From Methylomonas aurea (GTDB taxonomy: Bacteria > Pseudomonadota > Gammaproteobacteria > Methylococcales > Methylomonadaceae), in assembly GCF_024505045.1 (NCBI RefSeq), contig NZ_JANIBM010000014.1:34578-98577 (forward strand): 64,000 nt of DNA. Reading direction: 5' to 3'. How positions within the stretch are numbered: the first letter of the stretch is position 1; each line of letters begins with the position of its first letter. Below the pieces are notes generated by a model. That model was not told the origin of the DNA and searched no databases. It saw only the letters and a list, made by a program, of their open reading frames with translations. Positions 36,067 through 45,790 of this stretch are shown one piece after another. The translations under genes were made by a program, and so were the position numbers.

Positions 36067-37868
36067 TGCCGGCAGAATTCCATTTTTTGCGCCCGCTCTG
36101 GTTTTTGGCCTTGCTGCCGGCAGCCTTGCTGTTGCTGAAGCTGGCCCGCCATCGGCAAAGCCGGGCGAATTGGACTGAGGTTTGTGATGCCGAGCTATTG
36201 CCGTTTGTGCTGCAGGATCAGCCGGCGGCAGCGCAGCGGCGTTATAGCCTGGTCGGCGCCGCACTGGCGGCCGTGCTGGCGATTGCCGCGTTGGCCGGGC
36301 CGACTTGGGAGCGCCTGCCCAGTCCGGCTTTTCGCAACGATGCGGCGCTAGTCATCGCCCTGGATTTGTCCAAATCGATGGACGCCGCCGATATCAAACC
36401 CAGCCGCATCGGCAAGGCCCGCTACAAAATCGCCGATCTGCTGAAACAGCGCAAGGACGGCCAGACCGCGCTGCTGGTCTACGGCGGCGATGCCTTTACC
36501 GTGACGCCGTTGACCACCGACACCGCCACCATCGACAGCCAGTTGCCGGCGTTGACCACCGACATCATGCCCAGCCCGGGCAGCCACACTTCCATCGCCA
36601 TCGAACACGCCGTCAATTTGTTGCGCCAAGCCGGACTGGCCAAAGGCCATATCCTGCTGGTAACCGACGGCGCCGACGCCGACGTGGCGGAACAGGCCGA
36701 GCAATGGCTGGGCGGTTACCAACTATCGGTATTGGCAGTCGGTACCGCCGACGGTGCGCCGATCCAGGCGGCCGGAGGCGGATTTTTGAAGGATCGCAGC
36801 GGCAATATCGTGGTGGCGAAGATGGACGAAGTGACTTTGGCTACTCTCGCTCGTAACGGCCGCGGCCTTTATCAGCCGGTTACGGCCGGCGACGAAGACA
36901 TCGAAGCATTGAGCCGGGTATTCAATTCCGCAGTAACCGATCCGCAAAATCAGGATTCCAATTTGCTGTTGCAGCAATGGGACGAAAAGGGGCCGTGGCT
37001 GGTACTGCTGGTATTGCCGTGGGCGGCTGTGCAATTCAGGAAAGGTTTGCTGCTATGGTGCCTGTTGAGTCTGGCGCCGCTGCCCCGTAACGGTTATGCG
37101 TTGGATTGGCAAAGCCTGTGGAAGACCCCCGACCAACGCGCAAAACAGGCCTTCGAGCAGCAACAATACCAGCAGGCGGCCGAGCAATTCCAGGACCAGG
37201 CCTGGCGCGCCGCCGCCCAATACAAGGCCGGCCAATACGAACAGGCCGCCGAAACTCTGAAAGACGCCAACAGCGCAGAGGGCCATTACAACCGCGGCAA
37301 CGCGCTGGCCCTTGCCGGCCGCTTGCCGGAGGCGGTGCAGGCTTACCAGCAGGCCTTGCAACTCGATCCGCAGCACCAGGACGCAAAATACAACAAGGAA
37401 TTGGTCGAGAAGAAATTGCAGGAGCAGCAGCAACAGCCGAACCAGGGCCCGGACCGTCAGCCGCAGGACGGCGGACAAGAGCCGCAATCGCAAGACCGGC
37501 AATCCCAGTCCGGCCAGGCAGACCGCGACCGGCAGAGCGAAGCGGCCAAGCCGCCGGAGCAGCCGGGCGAGCAATCGGCGGCGGACGAGCGCAAGCAGGC
37601 CGGGCAGCAACCAAAACAGCCGGAACAAAACCCCTCGGATAGCCGACAGACAACTCAGCCCGACCAAGCTCAAGACCAGCCCAAGGATGCCCAACCCGAA
37701 ACGCAGCCGGCGCAATCGGCCGCCGAGGTCGAACGCAACGAAACCGAACGCGCCAACGAACAGCTATTGAAGCGCATCCCCGACGAGCCCACCGGGTTGT
37801 TGCGGCGTAAATTCAAGTATCAATACAGCCAACGCAATCGCCGGACTCAGGCCGAGAACCCCTGGTAA
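36066..37868 (+). CDS. VWA plus TPR protein (BatB/BatC fusion type)
   Basis: A 600-residue protein. Membrane segments lie at about residues 10-25 and 60-80. A VWA domain (about 95-300) has the intact metal site ALDLSKSMDAAD. A further membrane helix lies at about 315-350. Then comes a TPR region (YNRGNALALAGRLPEAVQAY, about 400-450) and a long Gln/Pro/Asp/Glu-rich low-complexity tract (about 455-570). It ends in the basic RRKFKYQYSQR element typical of BatB/BatC fusions. The start overlaps the BatA-type stop (TGATG). Confidence 0.9.
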   Translation: MPAEFHFLRPLWFLALLPAALLLLKLARHRQSRANWTEVCDAELLPFVLQDQPAAAQRRYSLVGAALAAVLAIAALAGPTWERLPSPAFRNDAALVIALDLSKSMDAADIKPSRIGKARYKIADLLKQRKDGQTALLVYGGDAFTVTPLTTDTATIDSQLPALTTDIMPSPGSHTSIAIEHAVNLLRQAGLAKGHILLVTDGADADVAEQAEQWLGGYQLSVLAVGTADGAPIQAAGGGFLKDRSGNIVVAKMDEVTLATLARNGRGLYQPVTAGDEDIEALSRVFNSAVTDPQNQDSNLLLQQWDEKGPWLVLLVLPWAAVQFRKGLLLWCLLSLAPLPRNGYALDWQSLWKTPDQRAKQAFEQQQYQQAAEQFQDQAWRAAAQYKAGQYEQAAETLKDANSAEGHYNRGNALALAGRLPEAVQAYQQALQLDPQHQDAKYNKELVEKKLQEQQQQPNQGPDRQPQDGGQEPQSQDRQSQSGQADRDRQSEAAKPPEQPGEQSAADERKQAGQQPKQPEQNPSDSRQTTQPDQAQDQPKDAQPETQPAQSAAEVERNETERANEQLLKRIPDEPTGLLRRKFKYQYSQRNRRTQAENPW

Positions 37869-37907
37869 AGCGAAGCGCAAACCGTTCAACAGACTCACGA
37901 GAAGACG

Positions 37908-39197
37908 ATGGATATTGGCCTGATAGTGTTTTTGATTTTGCTCAACGGCGTATTTGCCATGTCGGAAATGGCGCTGGTGTCGTCCGGGTTGGCCAGGTTG
38001 CAGAAATTGGTAGGGGAGAAGCGGGCCGGTGCTGCGACCGCACTGAAACTGCATAAAGACCCTTCGCGGTTCTTGTCGACGGTCCAGGTCGGCATCACCT
38101 CGGTCGGTATTCTCAGCGGCGCGCTTGGCGAGGACGCCCTGACCGAACCGTTGCAACGCTATCTGGCCCAATTTCCCTGGTTGGCGCCGTATGCCGACAG
38201 CATTGCCCTGGCGGCCACCGTGGTTGCCATCACCTATTTTTCGGTCGTGGTCGGCGAATTGGCGCCGAAGCGGCTGGCTCTATTAAATCCGGAGCGGATT
38301 GCGCTGGCCGTCGCCAAGCCGATGAATATGTTGGCTGCGTTCGCCAGCCCGCTGGTGTGGCTGTTGTCCTCGTCCAGCTCCTTGTTGCTGCGCTTGTGCG
38401 GCGCCCACCGGCCGGCGCAGGCGAGCGTGACCAATGAGGAAATCAAATTGCTGATGGAAATCGGCGCCGAGTCCGGCGTGTTTCATGCCAGCGAACGCCA
38501 TCTGGTCGGCAATGTGATGAAGCTCGACGAGCAGCGGGTCGGCGCGGCGATGACGCCGCGCCTGCAGATTTATGCCGCCGATCTGGGCGACGGCGATGCC
38601 GAGGTGCGGCGCAAGATTGCCGAATGCCCCTATGCCAGAACCGTGATTTGCCGCGGCGGGCTGGACAACATCGTCGGGGTGCTGACCCGTAGCGAATTGC
38701 TGCAGCCGGCGATGAGCGGGGCGGCGTTCGAGCTCGCGCCGTTCGTGCGCACGCCGCATTACGTGCCGGAGACGATGACGCTGGTGCAACTGCTGGAGTA
38801 TTTCAAATCCAACAAGGCCGATTTGGCGCTGGTCGCCAACGAATACGGCGATATCGAGGGACTGGTCACGTTGAGCGATGTATTGAAAGCCATCGTCGGC
38901 GAACTGCCCGGCGGCGACCTGGATGTCGATATTGCCGAACGTGCTGACGGTTCCTGGCTGGTCGACGGCGGCGTCTCGGTGCAGCGCTTGAAATCGCTGA
39001 TCGGCATCAGCGGCGAGCTCCCAGGCGAAGCCGACAACGCTTACCACACGGTGGGCGGCTTCGTCTTGTTTTACCTGGAAGACATTCCGCGCGTCGCCGA
39101 AGCCTTCGAATACCAGGAATGGCGGTTCGAGATCGTCGACATCGACGGTGTGCGCATAGACAAAGTGCTGATCACGCCGCGGCCGGGCGAAGAGTAA
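37908..39197 (+). CDS. CNNM/CBS-domain membrane protein (HlyC/CorC family)
   Basis: A 429-residue protein: a DUF21/CNNM transmembrane domain (about residues 1-190, with EMALVSSGLARLQKLV and FFSVVVGELAPKRLAL-like YFSVVVGELAPKRLAL), two CBS motifs (about 205-330), and a C-terminal CorC/HlyC domain. Family members are linked to magnesium or cobalt efflux; the old name hemolysin is misleading. It lies in the MoxR/Bat run but starts 39 bases after the VWA-TPR gene without overlap, so it may have its own promoter. Confidence 0.9.
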   Translation: MDIGLIVFLILLNGVFAMSEMALVSSGLARLQKLVGEKRAGAATALKLHKDPSRFLSTVQVGITSVGILSGALGEDALTEPLQRYLAQFPWLAPYADSIALAATVVAITYFSVVVGELAPKRLALLNPERIALAVAKPMNMLAAFASPLVWLLSSSSSLLLRLCGAHRPAQASVTNEEIKLLMEIGAESGVFHASERHLVGNVMKLDEQRVGAAMTPRLQIYAADLGDGDAEVRRKIAECPYARTVICRGGLDNIVGVLTRSELLQPAMSGAAFELAPFVRTPHYVPETMTLVQLLEYFKSNKADLALVANEYGDIEGLVTLSDVLKAIVGELPGGDLDVDIAERADGSWLVDGGVSVQRLKSLIGISGELPGEADNAYHTVGGFVLFYLEDIPRVAEAFEYQEWRFEIVDIDGVRIDKVLITPRPGEE

Positions 39198-39260
39198 GCG
39201 CCGCGGCGGGCCGGTTGCGGCCGCGCCGGGCAAGCAGATTAATGACAAAAGGAAAAAACC

Positions 39261-40376
39261 ATGCAAGCGCAGCGATTATTAACCCTGATCTCAGCTTTAG
39301 TGTGCTGGGCCGCTCCGGCCGCGGCCGCGGACATGAAACCGTTGCTGGAAGCCTCGCCGGCGCTGATGAAATTGCTGACGATAGATGAAGTCAAACCCGG
39401 CGAAATGCGGGAGTCGTTGAGCCTGTCGGCGCGGGTGGATTTGGACCAGCACCGGGTGGCCCGGATCGGCGCCAGCGTGACCGGCCGCATCACCGAAATC
39501 AATGCGATGTTGGGCCAAAACGTCAAGAAGGGCGACCGGCTGGCGCTGTTGAACAGCACCGAACTGAGCCAGGCCCAATCGGATTACCTGAAAGCCACGT
39601 CGCAAGTCAATCTGCGGCGGATCACGGTGAAGCGCGCCGAACGGTTGCTGGAAAGCGGTGTGATTGCCGAGGCCGAGTTGCAGGAACGCCAGGGCGTGCT
39701 GGCCGAAGCCGAGGTGGACTTGCGCGCCGCTAGCGACCGTTTGCGGGTGATGGGCATGGGCGAGGCCGATTTGAAGCGGCTGGACAAGCAACGCAGCATC
39801 TATTCGTTTTCGCCGGTAACCTCCAGCATAGACGGCGTCGTGATCGAGCGCAACGTCGCCATCGGCCAGGTGGTGCAACCGGCCGACAGCCTGTACACCG
39901 TCGCCGATTTATCGCAACTGTGGCTGGTGGCGGAAATTCCGGAACAACAGGCGCATTGGGCGCGGCAGGGCGACCAGGTGCTGGCGGAAGTGCCGGCGTT
40001 GCCCGGCGAGAGCGTCAGCGGCAAATTGATCTACGTCTCCGATCTGGTCGATCCCGACACCCGCACCGTGACGGTCAGGATGGCGCTGGCCAATCCGCAG
40101 CGGCTATTTAAACCGCAGATGTTGGCAACGCTGAAAATCAGCAAGCCCGGCGCCCAATCCCTGCTGATCCCGAGTCCGGCGGTGGTGCGGGAAGACGATA
40201 AAGACCACGTCTTCGTGCAGACCGCCGACAACCGTTTCGAGTTGCGCCCGGTCAAACTGGGCCGCGAGGAGGCCCATAAACGTGAATTATTGGCCGGCCT
40301 GCGCCCCGGCGAAAAAATCGTCGTCAACGGCGCCTTTCATTTGAACAACGAACGCCTGCGCAGCGCGTTGGAGTAA
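39261..40376 (+). CDS. RND efflux adaptor (CzcB/CusB type)
   Basis: A 371-residue periplasmic adaptor with a signal peptide (about residues 1-22), a first lipoyl half (TGRITEINAMLGQNVKKGDRL), a short helical hairpin (about 90-160), the second lipoyl half and a barrel (IAIGQVVQPADSLYTVADLS), and a C-terminal membrane-proximal domain. The His/Met-rich metal-binding N-terminus of some CusB proteins is absent. It lies three bases before the pump gene, and the two work together. No outer-membrane channel gene is nearby. Confidence 0.9.
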   Translation: MQAQRLLTLISALVCWAAPAAAADMKPLLEASPALMKLLTIDEVKPGEMRESLSLSARVDLDQHRVARIGASVTGRITEINAMLGQNVKKGDRLALLNSTELSQAQSDYLKATSQVNLRRITVKRAERLLESGVIAEAELQERQGVLAEAEVDLRAASDRLRVMGMGEADLKRLDKQRSIYSFSPVTSSIDGVVIERNVAIGQVVQPADSLYTVADLSQLWLVAEIPEQQAHWARQGDQVLAEVPALPGESVSGKLIYVSDLVDPDTRTVTVRMALANPQRLFKPQMLATLKISKPGAQSLLIPSPAVVREDDKDHVFVQTADNRFELRPVKLGREEAHKRELLAGLRPGEKIVVNGAFHLNNERLRSALE

Positions 40377-40379
40377 GCC

Positions 40380-43300
40380 ATGGTCAACCGTCTGATAGAA
40401 CTGGCGCTGCAACAACGGATTTTGGTGGCGGTGCTGGCGGTGGCGGTAGCGCTATTCGGCGTCCGCGCGGTGCGCCAGTTGTCGGTGGATGCGTTTCCGG
40501 ACGTGACCAACATTCAGGTGCAAATCGCTACCGAAGCCGCCGGAAAATCGCCGGACGAGGTCGAGCGGTTGGTGACCGTGCCGTTGGAGATCGCGATGGC
40601 CGGCTTGCCGGGGCTGGAAGAAATGCGCTCGCTGAATAAAAACGGCCTGTCGCTGATCACGCTGATCTTTACCGACAAGACCGAAGTCTATTTTGCCCGG
40701 CAGTTGGTGATGGAACGCCTGATCGAAGTCAAGCAGCAGATGCCGCCCGGCGTCAATCCGGTGCTGGGTCCGGTGTCGACCGGCCTGGGCGAGGTTTACC
40801 AATACACGCTGGACCGCGACGACGACGGCGAGCGGCCGTTGACCCAGGAAGAGTTGCAGTTTCGGCGCGAAGCGCAGGACTGGGTGGTCCGGCCCTTGTT
40901 GCGCGGCATACCCGGCGTGGCCGAGATCAATTCCCAGGGCGGTTACGTCAAGCAATACCAGGTTCTGGTCAACCCCAACCGCTTGCACCACTACCGGATT
41001 TCGCTGAACGAGGTGTTCGAGGCCTTGGCGCGCAACAACGCCAACAGCGGCGGCGGCGTGTTGCCGCACTATGCCGAGCAATATTTGATCCGCGGCGTCG
41101 GTTTGATCAACGACGTCAACGACATCGGCAATATTGTGTTGAAGGAGGAAGACAGCGTGCCGGTGCACATGCACGACGTCGCCGAAATCAAAATCGGCCA
41201 CGAAGTGCGGGCCGGTGCGGTCATCAAAAACGGTTACACCGAATCGGTCGGCGGCATCGTCATGATGCTGCGCGGCGGCAACGCCAAGGAAGTGGTGAGT
41301 CGGATCAAGGAACGGGTGGCGGAAATCAATGCCAAGGGCATGTTGCCGGGCGGCCTGAAAATCGTGCCCTATTACGACCGCAGCGATCTGGTCGACGCGG
41401 CGTTGCATACCGTGACCAAGGTGTTAATGGAAGGCATCGTCTTGGTCGTCATCATCCTGTTTCTGTTCCTGGGCGACGTGCGCTCCAGTCTGATCGTGGT
41501 CGGTACGCTGATCGTGACGCCGTTGGTGACTTTCATCATGATGAACCAATTGGGTTTGTCGGCCAATTTGATGTCTCTCGGCGGTCTGGCGATTGCGATC
41601 GGCTTGATGGTGGACGGCTCGGTGGTGGTGGTCGAGAATGCGTTCCGCTTGCTCGGCGAACGCAAGGGGCGCGCCACCAGCCGGGTGCGGGTGGTGCAGG
41701 CCGCGACCCAGGAGGTGGCGACGCCGGTATTGTTCGGCGTCGGCATCATCGTCTTGGTATTTTTGCCGTTGATGACGTTGCAGGGCATGGAAGGCAAGAT
41801 GTTCGCGCCGCTGGCTTATACCATCGCGATCGCGCTGTTGATTTCGCTGGTGGTGTCGCTGACCTTGTCGCCGGTGTTGTGCGCGTTTGCGTTGGAGGGC
41901 CACGACGGCGAACACGACACGCGTCTGATTGCGTTCATCAAGCGCTATTATCTGCGCTTGCTGGATTTTGCTATGGCCAACCGGCTGAAAGTGGTCGGCG
42001 CAGCCGTGGCGGCATTCGTCGGCTCGCTGCTGCTGTTGCCGTTACTCGGCACCTCGTTCATACCGGAAATGAAGGAAGGCTCCATCGTGCCGGCGATTAA
42101 CCGAATGCCGAATATCTCGCTGGAAGAGAGTATCAACGTCGAGATGCAGGCGATGAAAATGGTGATGCAGATTCCGGGCGTCAAAAACGTGGTATCCGGC
42201 GTCGGCCGTGGCGAAAGTCCGGCCGATCCGCAATCGCAAAACGAATCGACGCCGATCGTGACCTTGAAACCGCGCGAGGAATGGCCGCAAGGCTGGACCC
42301 AGGACGACATTGCCGACGCGATGAGCGACAAGCTGGTCGAAAATCTGCCCGGCATGCAAGTGGTGATGGCGCAACCGATTTCCGACCGGGTCGACGAAAT
42401 GGTGACCGGCGTGCGTTCCGACGTTGCGGTCAAGGTGTTCGGCGACGATCTGGCCGAGCTGAAACGATTGGCGGACGCGATTGCCGGGGTAGCTAACGGC
42501 GTCAGCGGTGCCCGCGATATCCGGGTCGAACGGCTGACCGGCCAGCAATATCTGAATATTACCGTGGACCGCCAGGCGATTTCCCGCCACGGCCTGAATG
42601 CCTCGGACATTCACGACGTGATCGAAACCGCGATTGCCGGCAAAGTCGCCACCGAAATTTATCAGGGCGAGCGGCGCTTCTCGGCCGCAGTGCGGCTGCC
42701 GGAGGCCTTCCGCAACAATATCGCCGCGATCGACCAATTGATGTTGACCTCGCCGAACGGGGCGCGGGTGCCGCTGGGCGACGTGACCAAAATCAGCCTG
42801 AACGACGGTCCCGCTCAAATCAGCCGGGAAATGGGCAAGCGGCGGATCGTGGTCGGCATCAACGTACGCGACCGCGATTTGGGCGGTTTCGTCGCCGAAT
42901 TGCAAAAAGCCGTGGCCGACAAGGTCAAATTGCCGGAGGGGTATTATCTGCAGTGGGGCGGCCAGTTCCAGAACATGGAACGGGCCTTGGGCCATTTGCA
43001 AATGATCATTCCGGTGACGATCGCGGCGATTTTCTTTCTGCTGTTCATGTTGTTCAAATCGCTGCGCTTCGCGGCGCTGATCATCCTGGTGCTGCCGTTC
43101 GCTTCGATCGGCGGTATCGTCACGCTGTTTTTGAGCGGCGAGTATTTGTCGGTGCCGGCCTCGGTCGGTTTCATCGCCTTGTGGGGCATCGCGGTGTTGA
43201 ACGGCGTGGTGCTGGTGTCCTATATCCGGGCCCAGCGCGAGAGCGGCTTGAGCCTGGAATATGCGGTACGCCGCGGCTGCGAGCAGCGTTTCCGGCCGGT

Positions 43301-43505
43301 GATGATGACGGCGACCGTGGCCTTGCTGGGTCTGGTGCCGTTTCTGTTTGCGGTCGGGCCCGGTTCGGAAGTACAAAAGCCGTTGGCCATCGTCGTGATC
43401 GGCGGCCTGATCAGTTCCACGTTATTGACTCTGGTGGTGTTGCCGGTGCTGTACGGTTGGTTCGACGATCGCCAGGATGTTCATAAACCGTTTTCGATGA
43501 GATGA
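40380..43505 (+). CDS. Heavy-metal RND efflux pump (CusA/CzcA type)
   Basis: A 1041-residue inner-membrane pump with the twelve-helix, two-large-loop RND plan. It begins LIELALQQRILVAVLA and has SVDAFPDVTNIQVQI, the heavy-metal class start. The proton-relay helix reads AIGLMVDGSVVVVEN, that is AIG rather than DFG before the conserved Asp, as in the monovalent-metal (CusA-like) group. The three copper-binding Met positions of CusA are not all evident, so the metal cannot be assigned. Its stop overlaps batD by four bases (ATGA, 43502-43505). Confidence 0.92.
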   Translation: MVNRLIELALQQRILVAVLAVAVALFGVRAVRQLSVDAFPDVTNIQVQIATEAAGKSPDEVERLVTVPLEIAMAGLPGLEEMRSLNKNGLSLITLIFTDKTEVYFARQLVMERLIEVKQQMPPGVNPVLGPVSTGLGEVYQYTLDRDDDGERPLTQEELQFRREAQDWVVRPLLRGIPGVAEINSQGGYVKQYQVLVNPNRLHHYRISLNEVFEALARNNANSGGGVLPHYAEQYLIRGVGLINDVNDIGNIVLKEEDSVPVHMHDVAEIKIGHEVRAGAVIKNGYTESVGGIVMMLRGGNAKEVVSRIKERVAEINAKGMLPGGLKIVPYYDRSDLVDAALHTVTKVLMEGIVLVVIILFLFLGDVRSSLIVVGTLIVTPLVTFIMMNQLGLSANLMSLGGLAIAIGLMVDGSVVVVENAFRLLGERKGRATSRVRVVQAATQEVATPVLFGVGIIVLVFLPLMTLQGMEGKMFAPLAYTIAIALLISLVVSLTLSPVLCAFALEGHDGEHDTRLIAFIKRYYLRLLDFAMANRLKVVGAAVAAFVGSLLLLPLLGTSFIPEMKEGSIVPAINRMPNISLEESINVEMQAMKMVMQIPGVKNVVSGVGRGESPADPQSQNESTPIVTLKPREEWPQGWTQDDIADAMSDKLVENLPGMQVVMAQPISDRVDEMVTGVRSDVAVKVFGDDLAELKRLADAIAGVANGVSGARDIRVERLTGQQYLNITVDRQAISRHGLNASDIHDVIETAIAGKVATEIYQGERRFSAAVRLPEAFRNNIAAIDQLMLTSPNGARVPLGDVTKISLNDGPAQISREMGKRRIVVGINVRDRDLGGFVAELQKAVADKVKLPEGYYLQWGGQFQNMERALGHLQMIIPVTIAAIFFLLFMLFKSLRFAALIILVLPFASIGGIVTLFLSGEYLSVPASVGFIALWGIAVLNGVVLVSYIRAQRESGLSLEYAVRRGCEQRFRPVMMTATVALLGLVPFLFAVGPGSEVQKPLAIVVIGGLISSTLLTLVVLPVLYGWFDDRQDVHKPFSMR

Positions 43506-45193
43506 GCGGATTTTTACCTATGCGTATTTGTGTGTCGCCCTGGTGGCTGTGGATATTGTGGTTTTGGCTGAGCGCCGTTGCCGCCGCCGAGATCGGCGTT
43601 GCGGTCGATCGCAATCCGGTCGGGTTGAACGAATCGTTTCAAATTACCTTTACCGCAACCGAACAGCCGGACGACAGTCCGGATTTCGAGCCGTTGCAGC
43701 AGGATTTCGAGATCGTCAACCAGCAACGCAGCAGCAGCGCGTCCTGGGTTAACGGTAAAAGCAATCGCAGCGAACAATGGATATTGACGGCAATAGCCAA
43801 GCGTAGCGGCGAGTTGACGATACCGGCGATCGCTTTCGGTGCCGACAGCAGTAAACCGCTGGTATTGACCGTGACCGAATCCGCGCAACCGACGGCGAAG
43901 GACGACGAATTGTTCCTGGAAGTCTCGGCGACGCCGGAACAGCCTTACGTGCAGGCGCAGGTGATTTACACGCTGAAACTGTTTCGCCGGGTGCAGATCA
44001 CCCAGGCCAGCCTGAGCGAGCCGGAAATCAAGGATGCCCTGGTGGAAAAGTTGGGCGAGGACTCCACCTATGCTACCCAGATCAAGGGTGTCGATTATTG
44101 GGTGACCGAGCGTAAATACGCGATTTTTCCGCAGCAGAGCGGCCTGTTCACGATTGCGCCGCTGGTGTTGAACGCCGAATATGTCAGCGGCCGGCAACAA
44201 CCGCGCTTCAACGGCTTTTTCAACCGGCCCAACACAGAAACCCGGCGCGTGGTATCGAAAGCCGTGACGCTAAACGTGCGCGCGGTGCCGGCCGAGTTCA
44301 AAGGCGCCTGGCTGGGCGCGGAATCCTTGGAGTTGAGCGAGAGTTGGTCGGATTCCAGTTTGCAAGCCAAGGTCGGCGAGCCGTTGACCCGCACCTTGAC
44401 CCTGAAGGCCAAGGGCGCGACGGTCGGCCAGTTGCCGGAGTTGTTCGACAAAACCCCGATTGACGGCATTAAGACCTATCCCGACCAGCCGCTGTTGAAC
44501 GAGGATAAGCAGAGCGACGGTTTGAGCGCGTCGCGCGAGGAGAAAATCGCCTTCATTCCGTCCAAGCCCGGCGAGTACAGTCTGCCGGCGCTGCGGATTC
44601 GCTGGTTCAATATCAAAACTCAAAAAATCGAGGAGGCGGCGCTACCGGCCGCCAAAATCAAGGCGGTGGCTGCTGCCGGCTCGGCTGCGCCGGTAGTTGC
44701 CGCTACCGAGGCCAAGCCGGCCGAATCCGGCCCGATTGCCGCGACGCCGATCAGCGTCTGTTCGGACAGGGAAACCAGGGTGTGGCAAGCGTTGTCTGCC
44801 GCGCTGGCGTTGGGTTGGCTGCTGACGGCGATCGGCTTGGTTAGGGGGCGCCGCGGCGGCGGCCGAACCGGCGCCGGCAACCCGGCTCCGGCCGAGAGTG
44901 CGCTGGAAAAAGCCTTGAAGCGGGCCTGTTGGGAAAACAACCCGCAAGCGGCCAAACAACTGCTGTTGCAATGGGGAAAGCAGCGCTACGGCAGCGACAG
45001 TCTGGCCGGACTGGCGAGTTGCTGCGGCGAGGCGCTGCGCGGCGAAATCAATAGCCTGAACCGGCTGTTGTACACCCCTGGCGGCCAGGAATGGCAGGGC
45101 CGGGACTTGTGGGCGGCATTCAGCGCAGAACCGCAACACGGCAACGATGCGGCCGACAACGGCGACGGTCTGGAGCCCTTGTTCAAAATCTGA
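43502..45193 (+). CDS. BatD-like membrane protein
   Basis: A 563-residue protein with a signal peptide (about residues 7-30), BatD-type beta-sandwich repeats in the periplasm (RNPVGLNESFQITFT, then VIYTLKLFRRVQITQASLSE and KPGEYSLPALRIRWFN), a membrane helix (about 425-445) and a cytoplasmic helical tail. BatD works with the BatA/BatB proteins and MoxR, here encoded some 6 kb upstream. The start at 43502 overlaps the pump gene; a second ATG at 43520 gives a more typical signal peptide and is a fair alternative. Confidence 0.88.
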   Translation: MSGFLPMRICVSPWWLWILWFWLSAVAAAEIGVAVDRNPVGLNESFQITFTATEQPDDSPDFEPLQQDFEIVNQQRSSSASWVNGKSNRSEQWILTAIAKRSGELTIPAIAFGADSSKPLVLTVTESAQPTAKDDELFLEVSATPEQPYVQAQVIYTLKLFRRVQITQASLSEPEIKDALVEKLGEDSTYATQIKGVDYWVTERKYAIFPQQSGLFTIAPLVLNAEYVSGRQQPRFNGFFNRPNTETRRVVSKAVTLNVRAVPAEFKGAWLGAESLELSESWSDSSLQAKVGEPLTRTLTLKAKGATVGQLPELFDKTPIDGIKTYPDQPLLNEDKQSDGLSASREEKIAFIPSKPGEYSLPALRIRWFNIKTQKIEEAALPAAKIKAVAAAGSAAPVVAATEAKPAESGPIAATPISVCSDRETRVWQALSAALALGWLLTAIGLVRGRRGGGRTGAGNPAPAESALEKALKRACWENNPQAAKQLLLQWGKQRYGSDSLAGLASCCGEALRGEINSLNRLLYTPGGQEWQGRDLWAAFSAEPQHGNDAADNGDGLEPLFKI

Positions 45194-45194
45194 G

Positions 45195-45746
45195 TTAACC
45201 GCGCCGCTCCAGGTGGGCCAGGGCCATGTACAGCGCGGCGATCGAGCGGGCTTCGCTGCATTCGCCGCTGGCCAGCAGGCGGTCGATGCTTCTCAACGGC
45301 CAGGGCACTACCTGTAATTCTTCCGGTTCGTCGCCTTCGAGTTTCTCCGGGTACAGCTCTTCGGCCAGGATGATGTCGATGGTGTGTTCCAGGTAAGACG
45401 GCGCCAGCGAGACCCGGTGCAGATGCTGCAGTTTGCCGGCGCCGTAGCCAATTTCCTCCTTCAGCTCCCGATTAGCGCCGCTGAGCATGTCTTCGCCGGC
45501 GTCGAGTTTGCCTTTCGGCAGCCCCAGTTCGTAGCGGTGGATTCCGGCCGCATATTCTCTGACCAGCAATACCGTTTCCGGATTCAGCATCGGTACGATC
45601 AGCACTGCGCCGTGCGAGCTGCTGCGCGCCAAGCGTTCGTACTGGCGGCGTTCGCCGTTGCTGAACTCCAGGTCGAGCGCTTCGATACAGAATTGGCGAG
45701 TTTTGGCCAGTACGGTCTGTTTCAGAATTTTCGGTCGTTTGGGCAT
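45195..45746 (-). CDS. nudE: Nudix hydrolase NudE (ADP compounds hydrolase)
   Basis: A 183-residue enzyme that splits ADP-ribose, Ap3A and NADH-like dinucleotides. The full Nudix box is visible: GKLDAGEDMLSGANRELKEE followed by IGY, with G, E and REVxEExG residues in place. The N-terminus EALDLEFSNGERRQYERL is typical of NudE. It converges on batD with one base between stops. Confidence 0.9.
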   Translation of the reverse strand: MPKRPKILKQTVLAKTRQFCIEALDLEFSNGERRQYERLARSSSHGAVLIVPMLNPETVLLVREYAAGIHRYELGLPKGKLDAGEDMLSGANRELKEEIGYGAGKLQHLHRVSLAPSYLEHTIDIILAEELYPEKLEGDEPEELQVVPWPLRSIDRLLASGECSEARSIAALYMALAHLERRG

Positions 45747-45790
45747 GGTGGTTGGCGGGTTTGCGATTGTTGCCGTTGCCGGATCTGAGG

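Noticed and set aside
37106..37642. Long frames in other phases within the VWA-TPR gene
   Set aside because: They mirror the Gln/Pro/Arg-rich repeats of the true gene; the VWA and TPR motifs fix the real frame.
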